Assembly: GCA_015657535.1 (NCBI GenBank)
Contig: JADHZB010001843.1
Span: forward strand, 4,252-35,613
From: Nephromyces sp. MM_2019
Lineage: Eukaryota; Apicomplexa; Aconoidasida; Nephromycida
Length of the DNA: 31,362 nucleotides
Direction of reading: 5' to 3'
Shown here: piece by piece, positions 1 to 11,088 of the stretch
How positions within the stretch are numbered: the stretch's first letter is position 1
Layout: every line of letters starts with the position of its first letter
Notes under the pieces: generated by a model
Database searches by the model: none
What the model saw: only the letters and a program-made list of their open reading frames with translations
Told to the model about the DNA's origin: nothing
Position numbers and translations under genes: made by a program

Positions 1-47
1 ACACACACACACACACAGACACACACAGACACACAGACACACACACA
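1..47. repeat. (CA)n microsatellite at the left edge
   Basis: A run of CA dinucleotides broken by a few GA steps opens the window. It carries no gene. Its position at the very edge suggests that the assembly or window was cut inside the repeat. Confidence 0.95.
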
Positions 48-1118
48 AGCATCTCTGGCAAAAAAGTCAATTGCAATAATGCAAAATTCACAAAAAAAAG
101 TCTTGTTTTCATAGTATAGTGTGAGCCTTCTCAGCAAGACTAGACAAGAGCTTTCATCGGTGTTCATAGCATGTAAATCACTGGCTAAGAAGGAATATAT
201 CAGACGAGTATAATTCGAGAGAAAATATAATTTTTAGTGGATAGGCAAAATCAATAGTCATTGGAGCAAAAGTTGAAGTCAATAAAAGAGCTAGAAATCT
301 CTAATAAGGAATCTGCTCTAAAACCAGTGAATTTTCCTTCTCAGAAGGTGTGTGGAAGTGCCTAGTTTTAAACTGAAAGATTTCCTCTATTATACATGGT
401 GTAGACGGAGTTAGAAGTCTTCAAAAACTTATAAAATAATCGTGAAATTTCATCAAAATTTTGAGCAAGCTAAGCATTAGGCCAAGGAGTATAAGCTTTA
501 AGAAAGAAACCCAAGAAATTAAGCTAAAAAAACCCTTGAAAAACGCTAGTTTTCATTCGCTCTAACAAACTTCTTGATATGCTATGATACAAGCTGCTTA
601 GAAAGAAACAGGCTTGCAGAAAAAAAGGTCTCAAAAAATTAATCCGAAAAAAAAAAAGAGCCTTAAAGTATGGCAGATAAAGATATACATAGTAGAGTCT
701 AGAATGAAGCTGGTAAAAGTTCATAACCCCGAAATCTGCAGCTATTTTTCGGATAAAGACTAGCTTTATTTCGCTTTTTTAAACACACACAACTAGCTCG
801 TAGTGTAAAGAGTTTCTAAAGATTTATTCGCTCAGAAAAAAGTGCAAAAACAGCCAATTAATCAGCGTATTTCAATGAATTTAACCATAAACTTCTTATC
901 AGTGCTAATAAGGTTTTGTTTTCCAGCTTCTATTCAGCCTAGCACACGCTGTAGTTCAAACAAACTCATTGCATATTAAAGGATGATAAAGCGGCTATTT
1001 GAAAAAGTATATAGAGCCGCTCTATTATACACTATATAGACGGCATAAAATCAGCTTCACAATGGTTTTTGAAGAAAACGGCAGCGAGAGAGCAAAAAGT
1101 CGTGTAATTCGTGCAGCC
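48..1118. other. No gene recognised; A-rich on the plus strand
   Basis: Reading frames here are short and low in complexity (Phe/Tyr/Lys rich on either strand). I see no protein family, no tRNA and no strong splice-site pair. The plus strand is A-rich, like the introns of the neighbouring minus-strand genes, so this may be the 3' flank or a further intron of the minus-strand gene to the right. Confidence 0.5.
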
Positions 1119-1178
1119 TTAAAATATTTTTACACTGAAAAACATCATAGCATTAACCCTACAGATTCTGCACAAAAT
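1119..1178 (-). CDS. Possible last exon of the unknown gene at 1414-1932
   Basis: On the minus strand a T-rich tract ending TTTTTCAG is followed at 1178 by an open stretch of 19 codons and a TAA stop. It begins in phase 0, matching the phase 0 donor of the exon at 1414-1932, so the two would join as ...LLNMCPH + ILCRICR.... The implied intron (1179-1413, 235 bases) holds the (TG)n tract. This rests only on an acceptor and a phase match, and short open stretches are common by chance here. Confidence 0.3.
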   Translation of the reverse strand: MLCRICRVNAMMFFSVKIF

Positions 1179-1213
1179 CTGAAAAATTCCAGCCGAGCAA
1201 AACGCTCAAATAT

Positions 1214-1216
<3 letters not shown>

Positions 1217-1301
<85 letters not shown>
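1217..1301. repeat. (TG)n microsatellite, about 42 units
   Basis: A nearly pure TG tract with two GC interruptions. It gives long but meaningless Cys-Val and His-Thr reading frames on the two strands. It probably lies inside an intron of the minus-strand gene, where the transcript would carry (CA)n. Confidence 0.97.
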
Positions 1302-1302
<1 letters not shown>

Positions 1303-1413
1303 ATAGGCAGCACTAGACAAACCCCGAATCCCCACCCTCTTTTTTTGCTGCAAAAAAACCAGATTCCTCGCTTTTTTGATCAATTTTTAACCAAAACCCC
1401 CCTCAATACTTAC

Positions 1414-1932
1414 ATGAGGGCACATATTCAGTAGAACTGCTGCCATAAAATTCTTATTTGTTTCTCGTATAAGCGACTTTTCTCCAGAAGACAGCACAGG
1501 AGGCTTTCTGACAAAAAATCCCGCATTTAACCTGTCTTTTTTAGCTTTATTGGCTGTTTTTTCTGACTCTGTTTCGTTGGCCCTAACTGCAGCATTTCCT
1601 TCTACTAAGCAATCCTCAAATGAATCTAAGCTAAAGCTATTTGCTTTATGAATATTCTGGGGGGCTTGCCCAGAATTCTTAGCATCGAATAAATGAGGAT
1701 CAAAAATAAAAACCGAAGAATCAGTGCAGTTATTATTATTTTCAATCAAAGAAGATGGAGTTTGAGCGGGTTGATTTTGAGCAGCAGTAGGGAGCTGAAG
1801 CCTAGAAAGAAACGTCTTTTGCTTTGCTGGAGTGAGAGATGATAACCCGATAGCTGGGTTAGAGAAAGAAGATGCTTCAGCGTCAATAGCCTGATGAAAT
1901 TCTTCGTTTTCCATCATTTCAGCGTCTTCCAT
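1414..1932 (-). CDS. Unrecognised protein, main exon (173 codons)
   Basis: The exon starts with an ATG at 1932 and an acidic N-terminus (MEDAEMMENEEF). It continues as a Ser/Asn/Ala-rich, apparently disordered chain with an Asn run near residue 65, then a more ordered C-terminal part ending near ...ETNKNFMAAVLLNMCPH. It stops at base 1414 immediately before GTAAGT on the minus strand, a consensus splice donor in phase 0, so the apparent stop a few codons later is probably intronic. Upstream of the ATG is a run of 15 A on the plus strand (T on the sense strand) followed by possible acceptor AGs; the frame stays open through ...ENIFRNLGH before the Met. A coding exon further upstream, possibly even of the neighbouring membrane-protein gene, therefore cannot be excluded. 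I do not recognise the family. Confidence 0.6.
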
Positions 1933-3281
1933 ATGGCCGAGATTCCTGAAGATATTTTCAAGCGAGAAATTTGGCTTCCAGTAGTAGATTATAAGAGAAA
2001 AAAAAAAAAAAAAGGTGTTTTATGTATGCTATGATTCTTCAGCTGGGTGAGCACAGCTGCAAACGAAGGCTGGCCAATAATATTGAGTATAATGCAAAGC
2101 TTTTTCGTGTGAAATAAAATCGGCATAAAAAGCCTTTGATGAACTGCTGCTAGGTAAAACAGATTGAAAGAAAACTAGGATGGAGAGATGCCAGACTGTG
2201 TGAATTTTAGGCAGCTTTAGGCTAAACTCATAAAGAGGAGATTTTTGATATTCGCAGTACAAGAATTTAAAATTGATGCTAAACATTAGCAGTAAAGGGA
2301 ATAGGAAGACGAAACGTCAAAAAAATAAGGGGAAAAACAGTAAAATCCAACATTTTTAGTCAATACAATGAAAGCCTTTAAGATTGAAGCTGATAGGTGC
2401 TTTTTGGGAAGAAACTGCACGTTAAAAGGCATCCTTAAAGTTGAGAAAAAACCCAAGAAACCCACGTATAAAAGCAGGCATATCCCTGCCCTTCAAAGCT
2501 AAAAACATCCAGAGATCATTCCAAAGCACAAACAACAGAGGAAAAAGCAAAATTGCTCAAATTTTGGTAAAGAATGTGCGCCATCCACAATTATTACTAA
2601 ACAAATTCACTTTTTTCTGTGCTTAACATACTATTGAATTACCTAAAAAACCACAAAATCAACACACTTTCACACTTTTTGATGAAATATGTAAGCATAC
2701 GTTTCCGAATTTCTGCTGTTGAAGAAAATACGCTTTTCACATCTTTCTGTACATCTCAATGAATTGCAAACTAGCAAAAATTACAAAAGTACTCTTAAAA
2801 ATACTGTAGGAATTATACACTTAAATCCACAAATTTTAGTGAGCCTATGCAGCAATATGTTATAAACACTGGTTTTGGATTCATATTACATGATGAAGAG
2901 TATACGGAGCAGTTCTCACTGTGTTTAAAGCCTCTGTATGTACACGGACTTCTATCCAATAAAATTGCTCTCATATGTACTGTGAAGACGAGTTTTTCAT
3001 CCAAAAAAAGCATGCATTTCTACTAAAATATAAAATGCTCTGCGAAATTTAACTTAATTAACATTAAAAGCTCCTTCTTCGCTTGAAATTCCTTTAGCAT
3101 AAAACATCTCAAATGCTGCAATTTTAAAACGAGATCATATTTTCGTATTCTTAGCTATTTTTTTCCTATTTGAGACTTTAAAAAAAAAAAAAATAAATCT
3201 CTTTATACTGAAGATTGGAGACAAAACACCCTTCATCACCCCCAGCATCTAAGCTTCCCTAAAAAAACTCCTTTCGCTTAC
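1933..3281. other. Between two minus-strand genes; no firm exon
   Basis: Downstream of exon 3 of the membrane-protein gene the remaining 3' exon or exons must lie here, unless the gene also includes the exon at 1414-1932. Several short open stretches on both strands (for example minus 2029-2286 and plus 2799-3026) look protein-like, but none has both a credible acceptor and a phase match. The plus strand is A-rich, as expected for introns of a minus-strand gene. Confidence 0.4.
2997..3039 (-). CDS. Possible terminal exon of the membrane-protein gene
   Basis: On the minus strand an acceptor reading AAATTTCGCAG ends at 3040. An exon from 3039 in phase 2 would match the phase 2 donor at 3281 and add SAFYILVEMHAFFG before a TGA stop. 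The only support is the splice phase, so treat it as one candidate among several. Confidence 0.2.
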
Positions 3282-3489
3282 GATGTTGGCGACCAAGCAT
3301 TGTTACGGTGACCCTTAAAAATAGAAAACCTTGGAGCTTTACGCATAATCACTGGTATAGATGGAAGAGGAAATTTCTCTTGCAAAAATTTGATAAATTT
3401 GTGCTGCTCCGAGCTTATAGGGTACATGGTAACACGAGGAAAAGATTTGAAAAACGCACCACTGACGTTGCACTCAACGTCACTTATAC
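3282..3489 (-). CDS. Membrane/MORN-like protein, exon 3 (208 bases)
   Basis: It begins after CACTATACGTTATCAG at 3490 in phase 1, restoring a Gly codon with the last base of exon 2. It reads GISDVECNVSGAFFKSF and continues through PISSEQHKFIKFLQEKFPLP to a GTAAGC donor at 3281 (phase 2). An alternative donor (GTAACA, a few codons earlier) would give phase 1. The protein continues beyond this exon. Confidence 0.75.
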
Positions 3490-6400
3490 CTGATAACGTA
3501 TAGTGAGAAAGGTTAATCGGATTTTGCAAGGATGTGGGGATATATGCGTATATATTCAAGATTCACGCAAAATCACAAATCAGAAGAGAAAATACGACAA
3601 AATTGGCCAAAAATTCATTTAAGAGATTGTCGTTAAATACTTGGAGAAGCAAGCAGATGTGTGTGGTGGTATGTGTGTGTGTGTATGCTGGTATATGTGT
3701 ATTTATGGGGGTATGCGTGTGTTTATAGTGGTATGTATTTGCCGGTATGTGCGTGAGTATGGTGGTATGTGTGTGTGTATGGTGGTATATGTGCGTGTAT
3801 CGGTATGTGTTTCGTATGTGTGCGTGTCGGTATTTGTGCATCTGTGCATATATCTGTGTGTATGTGGGTATGTGTGTGTTTTTTTGTGTGTGTATCTGCG
3901 TGTGTGCTACCAAAATTTAAACACAACCCCCCCCCCCAAAAAAAAAACACACTATATCTAATCACAAATTCTACCCATCAGTTCAAGCAAAATATCTTAT
4001 ATCCAGAGAGATTAAGCTCACCAAATTCTAAATCTCCATGTATTGCTGGTATCTTTGTCCAAGCTATTCTAATACATATAAATCCAGAACCTGTGCCGCA
4101 GTCTCTGCTCTTAAAAGGACCTACCGGCTTTCCTATGGGAAATTTCATCATAAATCCAGCAAAAAAGACGATTTTTGAAATTTTATTTCACAGCAATTTG
4201 GCAAAAAAATTTCCATGAAACCTCAAAAGTTATATTATAGACTCAAGAAAAATCATTGAATAAATACGAAGAAATCTAGAAACAGGAAAAAAAGCTTATC
4301 AGTATACTTTGCGAAAACGCCCCAAAAAAAATTTGTAAATACTTTTTTTACATCAAAATTTGCGTAGCCAAAAACTTTTTAGAAGCAGTAAATATCTCGA
4401 TATGCCCTGTAGGAGCTCATGGAAATCTCAAAAAAGATTTTTCTTCAAGTGTTACACACAAAATATCCAAAGAAATACGGTGAATTTCGCTTTGAAATCA
4501 CAAACTAAAATTTATGCAAAAACAGGACTAAAATCAAAAATAAAATTGTAAAAAAATCCAAGAAAAAGGGCAATACACAAAAATATGTACACAAATTTGA
4601 ATATCAGTGGTTATTAATCTTTCCCATTAGTTTGACAGCTAAAGGGCTAATAATAAATGCAGCACCAAAAAAATTTCATAAAGACAGGAAGAATCAAACC
4701 GCTTTATGCTTTAGCAAGTTTCTAGATCAAAATTTTGAGGTCGAAGACAAATTTTTCAATTTAAAAAAAAAGCCGATTCCACAGATTCTACGCTTTGATA
4801 GCTCTTTGGTGTACTCGACACAAAAAATCTTAAACAAAGATAAAAAAGAGGATAAATAAACAAAAGAAATGAACTCGTAAACATCTCAAAAAGCTTGCTT
4901 ATCTAAAGGTCTAATAAAAAGTGCAAAACAAGTAAAAAATCAAAATCAATCAAATCATCTTCCACCTCCTACACCCCTAACCTTCATCCCAGAACCCCAC
5001 AAGGGACTCGCCATGGAAGGAGTCAGAAGACCAGTGTCCAAATCCCTGTGGAAGCCCCATCTCATTGACTTCCCCAAGATAAGCAGCCCCTCGTTGTCCA
5101 TTTTTGCTGGTAGAAGAAGAATCATGTCCCAGAAAGTAGCTGAGCAGCATGCTGAAAAAGGTTTTAAAAAAACTGTTGCCCTTAGCCTCAATCCAATAAC
5201 CCCAGCCAGTCTGACTACTATCATGGTCATAGTCAGAGCAGTAGCTTATAATTCCTGCTTCTGATGAAGGAGTGCACGAAGCATGCCTATTTGCATCGTT
5301 TTTAGCGTTTTTGACAGGCTCAGATAGGTTCAAGTCATCACTGGAATCTCCTGTGAAAACGTTGGTTGCTGAAGTTCCATCCTGCCTGTGAGAGTCTTTA
5401 AAATTACCAAAGGCTAACTTCTGAGTAGCAGCAGCTGGCGTAGTGCGTCTTTGAATCATTCTTTTCGATAAAGGGGAATTTTCGCCGCAGAAATTTGCTC
5501 CCGAATCCAAAGGGTTTATTTTGTGATCTCCATGACCTTGCTTTTCCGGTTCAATTTTGCATATGGCAGGCAGATCAAGCCTTGCTCGTTCTATAGACAC
5601 TATCTTCCAGGTATGACGGAAGATATGATACAGCCAGTACTTAAAAATCAACGGAAATATAGTAGTATTCATTGCTGCTAAAAGGTAAATCAGCAGGTGA
5701 GGCTGCGTTATTAAGAGAGCTAGTAAGACATCCGTTCGGAAATTGGTATTGCTATTTAGAGCTTTGCATCCATTATTACCTGAGCTTGAAGCTATATCAA
5801 ATATGAAGAACCCAAAGAGAACGAGCAAAAATACCTTGCTAAGCCTATACGAGAAACCATTAGCTCTTCTTCCACCAAAAAAAATTAGCAGCAGCACTAC
5901 TGAAGCTACCGACAGCACGCAGTAGACCCTTAACTGCCCACTGATAGTAGTGAGGTCAAAGTACGGAGCTGTATTGCCTTCATTACTTGCCATCTCTTTG
6001 GGAGCATTTTTTGTGGCGTCATAAATAGTCTTGTTAACCATAGAACCTGCATGATCAAGATCCCTCACATTCTCTTTTGGGGGAGGAATTATTCCCTGCA
6101 TAGTTCCCTCAACTAATGGGTGATGAGGTGCATCTTTGCGGTTTATATTATTTGTAGATGTTAAAAATTGCTTACTTTTACGATAATCTTGGCTTTGATT
6201 AGTAGCTTCGACTTCATCATAAGCGGTGTCTTTATGAGAGGAGTTACTGGAAATAGCACCCAAGCTACTAGACGACTCAGATTGGCGATTAGAAGCTACT
6301 GTAGCGCCATCTGAGTTTCCTGCAACGAATCTACATGTATAAAAAATGTATGTGTAGAACAAAGCAACTAGAACTAGGAACCAAGTAAGAGCTTTCACTG

Positions 6401-7118
6401 CACTGGTGCCTCCGAAGATGCCATAGTGTCCTCGGAGAAATTCCCGATACTTCATGTGAATAAGTGTTTTATGGAAGTTCTGCTGCATCGCCTGCTTTAT
6501 CTTCTCTTGTACTTGCGGGCTTTCAGCTTCTCCATCAGAATAAAAGTGCTTACTCAAAGCCCCATTAGCAACATTACTGGTAGTAGGTTCTTTGGCAGTT
6601 AAAGAACTATTATATAAGTTTGATAACTCGCTGTCTTTTATGGAGCTTAGAGCAATATCAGTAGCCCTTTGGGGTTGAAACGCAGCTCTCAAGTTATCAT
6701 TGCTCGGAGCGATAGTAACATGGGGTCTTGAGGCGCGTACTACCTCCATTTGATCATCTTTCCTTGGTAACGTAGAATCTTCATTAAAGGGAATCACTAT
6801 TTTAGGCTTTTCATGCGTCGATGAATCCTTCGGCTGCAGAGGTTTATCCTGCAGAGAAGTGTTAAATTCTTCCTTCAAACCTTTCTTAATGGCTAAAACA
6901 GGGGGAGCATTGCAACCTGAGGGGGAATCCTCTTCATGGTGAGACTTTTCAGGATCTGGGGCGTATTTCTCATGCGAAAGTTGCTGTTGCTCGCTTGCTT
7001 TTCTATCAAAATGTACTGACATAAGCGAAGCAGAACCTAAAATCGCTGGCTTATGGAGGCTAGTCGGCATAGGAGCGATTGAGGAGTTGCTGTAAGAATT
7101 TGTGAGTTTTTCCGCCAT
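3282..7118 (-). CDS. Multi-span membrane protein with MORN-like motifs (3-exon model, 3' end open)
   Basis: Exons 7118-4982, 4132-4022 and 3489-3282 join in phases 1 and 1 into 818 codons with no stop. Residues 1-240 are polar and probably disordered. Hydrophobic spans lie near 244-265, 397-414, 427-443, 463-482 and 487-503, with a polar loop of about 130 residues between the first two. A weaker hydrophobic stretch is near 650-664. From about residue 680 come MORN-like units (YLGEV..MGLPQGFGHW, then FHGESLVGFW), which run across the first intron into GFWDEGKPVGPFKSRDCGTG. Exon 3 adds GISDVECNVSGAFFKSFPRV and a basic, proline-containing tail, then a GTAAGC donor. MORN motifs generally bind membranes or proteins. 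The GPF.SR..GTGS segment faintly recalls a protist family in which MORN-like motifs precede an alpha/beta-hydrolase domain, but that is from memory and no HGFN-like hydrolase motif follows here. Function unknown. Confidence 0.75.
3657..3907. repeat. Degenerate TG / GGTAT repeat inside an intron
   Basis: About 250 bases of TGTG tracts interspersed with GGTAT units (TGGTATGTGTGTG-like) on the plus strand. It lies wholly inside intron 2 of the minus-strand membrane-protein gene and accounts for the long overlapping Cys/Val and His/Thr reading frames on both strands. It is followed near 3927-3947 by a C run of about 11 and an A run of about 10. Confidence 0.9.
4022..4132 (-). CDS. Membrane/MORN-like protein, exon 2 (111 bases)
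   Basis: The acceptor CCCATAG ends at 4133, and a GTGAGC donor starts at 4021. Both ends are in phase 1 and fit the neighbouring exons exactly. It encodes KPVGPFKSRDCGTGSGF followed by ICIRIAW and a short loop. The smooth continuation of the glycine-rich MORN-like pattern from exon 1 supports the join. Confidence 0.75.
4982..7118 (-). CDS. Membrane/MORN-like protein, exon 1 (712 codons + 1 base)
   Basis: The frame is open further upstream, but only through a GTG at 7160. The ATG at 7118 has A at -3 and G at +4 (AGTATGGCG) and is the better start. The exon carries the disordered N-terminus, all the membrane spans and the first MORN-like unit. It ends ...GFWDEG at a GTTAGG donor (4981-4980); reading on would give TAG at once, which is what makes the frame look complete on its own. 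Confidence 0.85.
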
Positions 7119-10100
7119 ACTTCCTAAAGCGCATCGAATAAAAACATGTGCTTCATACACCGTCTAATAGCCATTTAGAATGCTAGTGAGTACCAAAATT
7201 TTGAGCACCAAGTACTGGAAAAAATCGCTTGAAAAAGTGAATGCACATTATTAGTAGATATGGTACATATAGTTGAAGCGTCTCAATTCAATTAATACGA
7301 GACAAGGATAGCTGCTGAACAAATTACCTCAAAAATCATACTACATAAAGTGACTGGCATAGTTTCATCATAGCTAACAAGCCACATCATGCACTTCACT
7401 TTAATGCAGGCACAAAGCTGCCCAAATTTGCAGTACGCTAGTTTAATTTATCATTAGAAGCGGCCTTTTCAAAGCAATGCGCTGCTCATTATTAATTCGT
7501 TCAATAAAGGTAAAAGCGTTATATTATACGAAATTCTGTTGGAATTTAGACAAGTCTTTAGATGAAAATGAACAGTCATAGATGCCTTAATGATGGTAAG
7601 GAAGAAACTGGGAGAAAAATGAATTTCAACCCACATAGCTATCTTCTACTTTAAAGTGCCTGCTGCCCATGATATCATAAGATAACAAAGGGTGGTACCC
7701 AGGGAAAGCGGAAGGCCTATTCAATAAAATTTACACTTGAAAGCTATGGCTAAATTCCCCAAAAACATATCCCTTCATCAGCATGATTGTATTTCAAGCA
7801 GCAATCGTAGTTCGTCTTAACCTTTGCGTTGTCACAGGCTGCACCAAATACTCCGAGGGAAGAAAGGAAGTGACTAAGCGCTATAATATCCCATATCCTC
7901 ACAACTCCTTTTCCGTATGAAGATGCTCTTCCATCCGCTAATAACTACATAAAACAAAAAAAGCGTGAACACTATTTGTCTCTTCAAAGTAAGACTTTAA
8001 TTGACTTATGTCTATTCCATGGTCCTTTGCTTCTTTTCATGATTCGGCACCTTAACATGTTTCTGCAAAATTTCGGCACAACAATTGAGTTGAGGCTCCA
8101 TTTTCCGGAGGTGTTTATATGTCATTGTGCTCTGAAAAGCCGTCCATGTTTATTCATTCATACAAATAAAATGATCTCTACCTTTCAGGTTTTTATCATA
8201 TTCTACAGATTGAAAAATAGGCCTAAAATCGGGTCCTTTCAGTGCTCGGTGTTAAACCTGCCCAAGCACAGCTTAGTCTACTATTCCCTGCAAGGCAAAA
8301 ATAGTGGTACCAGAATTTTGCACTCATTATGGAGGACTAGAGGTCCTCGCGGTATATAGCACAGCCAAGCTTACAGCAAAAGTTACGCTTAGTTACTCTG
8401 TAAATATACGAAAGCAGTATATACAAATAGCCACTTAAAGGCTCTTTGCATAACATTAATTTATACAATTACCATCTTTTTAATAATCTGGCTTTTAAGT
8501 TGTTAATCATACACGTTGAGTGAAGTGAGGAAATAATATACCTAATGGGCGTAATTTTCGACAGTTTCCAGCAAGAGTAGGGAATGAATAAGGATGGTTC
8601 TTATTTACTGTAGTTTTTATTATTAAGCACTACAATCAACTGTTACACTCGATAAGGATACTTTTAAAATGAAATAATTCCCTTTCAGTCTGCAGGGTTT
8701 ATGCCCTAATCTCATTGGTACCTAGTTAATCGAACCTAAAATTTCCAATAAAGTGCAATTTAAAAGCTCGTCTATGCACTTATAGGAGTCAGGAAGTTGC
8801 CATTCTTACCTTGACACCCTGGTCTTAGCCTTTTTTAAGGCGAGATGAAGCTCTTTAGCGGCGTAGAAACCACAAAATCTGATGAGAATACCAGGTTTTA
8901 TCGATTGATATGGTCGCAGATGATGGCATGAACTACATATACAAAGTTGCTTTATTGCACGGAAGTATTTTTCACATTTTACTATTCAGGTTTTTACTTT
9001 CTTTTGGAGTTATCAGGCCATCGGTAAGTGATTCAGGCAGATATGCGGTGCATTTTATGCTATACTCTTCATTCTAGTCATCTTAAAGCCCTTGATTCCT
9101 TCAGCACAGAAGATCATTATACTTGTATTAGCCGATTCTTTTATCATGCATGCAACGAGAATGGCTTCCATAGTGGAAGTTATTCGATTACTTAACTATG
9201 GATGTGTGAAATGAAGAACTTGCAACACGCGGAACTCAGCTTCCTTCGCATTTATGACACAAAGTCGCAAATGGTTTTGTGCAGATTCAATGCCTAATTA
9301 TTTGGATAATTATGTACTTAAGAACTAAAGTAGCGTTTTATCAGCTGTTGCGCAAGCTAAATTCCGAATGACTAAGAAGAAAAGATCGCTAACAATCCGA
9401 AACGTCTAATCCTCTCAGAAACCTGTCAGTTGAACATGTGCAAATAATATGTTTCAGCAGTCTGCTTTACCACGTAGTGCATCCGCTGCAATAAAGAATG
9501 AACAAAGATCATAAGCAAGCTTCATCGCACCCAATTATTTACAACCCTTGCACTGCTTCTGCTAGAGACACCGGTAGAAAAAGATTAATGCAATAATGAT
9601 GCAACGCAGCTTCTTAGCTTTTACCCCTAACATATATGTAGTTTGGTAACGAAATAAGCAGCTAGCACAGCGTGCCACATTCCCCAAAAGTAAAGCACCA
9701 AATACTCTGCGAGCTCCTGGTCATAAATTATAATCAGCAAAATGTGCTACTCACTTGTTATGCCTTAGTAACATAATGTGTATGATATAATGCGGATAAT
9801 TCATGCACTATACTGACTCAGTAAAGTAAATTTAGGGAGACAATTCGGGCGTGTACAAAATCAGCTCCAAATAAAAATAGATAAGGCCCCTTCGAGATTT
9901 CGTACTAACTTTTTGTAGGACGTGGTAGATGAGTAACTTGAAGCCCTAATGAGAATTCAAAAGCAGGTATCTCATCTATTTTCGATTGCCACCGATATTT
10001 TTCTGGCTGCAACAGCACATCAGGGTTATGAGAATATAATATCATGTCACTAACAAAAGGAATCTCTTATCCTTAGTGTCATGCAATTCAATTGTTTCTT

Positions 10101-10580
10101 TTATAATTCTGAGAGTATAAGCCTTGAATTAACCTCATGAAACTATAAGAAAAGGAATTCTACAGTGATCAAGACCTGCTGAGCCGCTGTCTCCTTGTGT
10201 TTAGTAATATTACCGTTAAAACGGAACCTTGAAGACTACAAGTCGGAGAGTGTTGCAAAATTATTTTCCGGCCTAGTAAACTTGTACGCTCTGCAGCTAC
10301 AATTTATGCCGTCATGCAATGCCCCTACGTAACGGCGGTGAGCAGAGTGAAGTGAAGTTATGCGGAAGTAATATAGATATTATATATGTGGAATTAATGT
10401 AGATATTATAAGTGGAAATAGGTATGTGGAACTAGAAATAGTCCTCTTTGAAGGATTAGACGGAGCTTGCTGGCAGGGCTGAGGAAAAATGATGGTTGCT
10501 TCGATTTCTGCCGGTCACTCCGCTAAGTCGGCTGTTCGTGCAGCTTTTACACCGCAGGGACGTGCTCTCTGGCATAATCT

Positions 10581-10609
10581 GCATGCTACTCACAGCGAGC
10601 GTAGCATGC
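10581..10609. repeat. Perfect 9-bp inverted repeat, 11-base loop
   Basis: GCATGCTAC at 10581-10589 is exactly complementary to GTAGCATGC at 10601-10609. It lies in the intergenic region and could form a hairpin, or be a pair of GCATGC sites for a dimeric DNA-binding protein. There is no T run after it, so it does not look like a terminator. Confidence 0.7.
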
Positions 10610-10824
10610 GAAGGGTGTCCTAAACAAGGCTAGTGTGTCAAAAATCTTGCAGACAGCAAAGAGGATATATATGGTTTGTAGGATCGGAGCAAAGATTGTA
10701 ACACCACTAAGAATAGCCATTAGCTGTTACTAAATGTACGGCAGCTACCCTTGTTACGAGCGACTCCGTGAAGCCTAGTAGTGGTAAATTGATATCATGT
10801 CGATGAAGCTCTAAAAAAAACTGT

Positions 10825-11088
10825 ATGCACCGACTACAACACCTGCAAGCAGCTTATGCTACAATACCATGTTTTTTTATGGCTAATCTCCGCAAAATGT
10901 TTATATTTCGGAAAAACTTACTTGCAAACAAATTTCGGAAGGTACGATTATTATGCTGGTGGCTAGGGCGGAAATTCTTGTATGCACTAGTCCCTACAGT
11001 AGCAGCGTTAGTAACATTGCTACTAATCAGAATAAGGCTCTTGGCAACCAATAAAAACTTAAGAGTTCGGTATCTAAAGACTGAGTGA
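10825..11088 (+). CDS. Doubtful small ORF, 87 codons, one membrane span
   Basis: An ATG-initiated frame with a basic N-terminal half (MANLRKMFIFRKNLLANKF inside it) and one hydrophobic stretch (about residues 54-76, including ALVPTVAALVTLLLI), then a basic tail and TGA. I know of no match. The opposite strand is also open over 65 codons, and frames of this size are expected by chance in this window, so it may well not be a gene. Confidence 0.18.
   Translation: MHRLQHLQAAYATIPCFFMANLRKMFIFRKNLLANKFRKVRLLCWWLGRKFLYALVPTVAALVTLLLIRIRLLATNKNLRVRYLKTE

Noticed and set aside
1933..2031. Plus-strand frame beginning MAEIPEDIFKREIWLPVVDY, faintly like the start of NUMOD4-type endonuclease domains
   Set aside because: It runs into an A15 tract and a stop after about 32 codons, has no following domain, and lies antisense to the upstream edge of a better-supported exon.
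2799..3026. Plus-strand open stretch reading MQQYVINTGFGFILHDEEYT
   Set aside because: Protein-like but short, opposite in strand to the local genes, with the complementary strand also open; no family and no clear splice pair.
3563..3965. Long His/Thr-rich (minus) and Cys/Val/Gly-rich (plus) frames
   Set aside because: They are translations of the TG/GGTAT repeat inside an intron; the same pattern recurs at 1217, 26400, 29425 and 30612.
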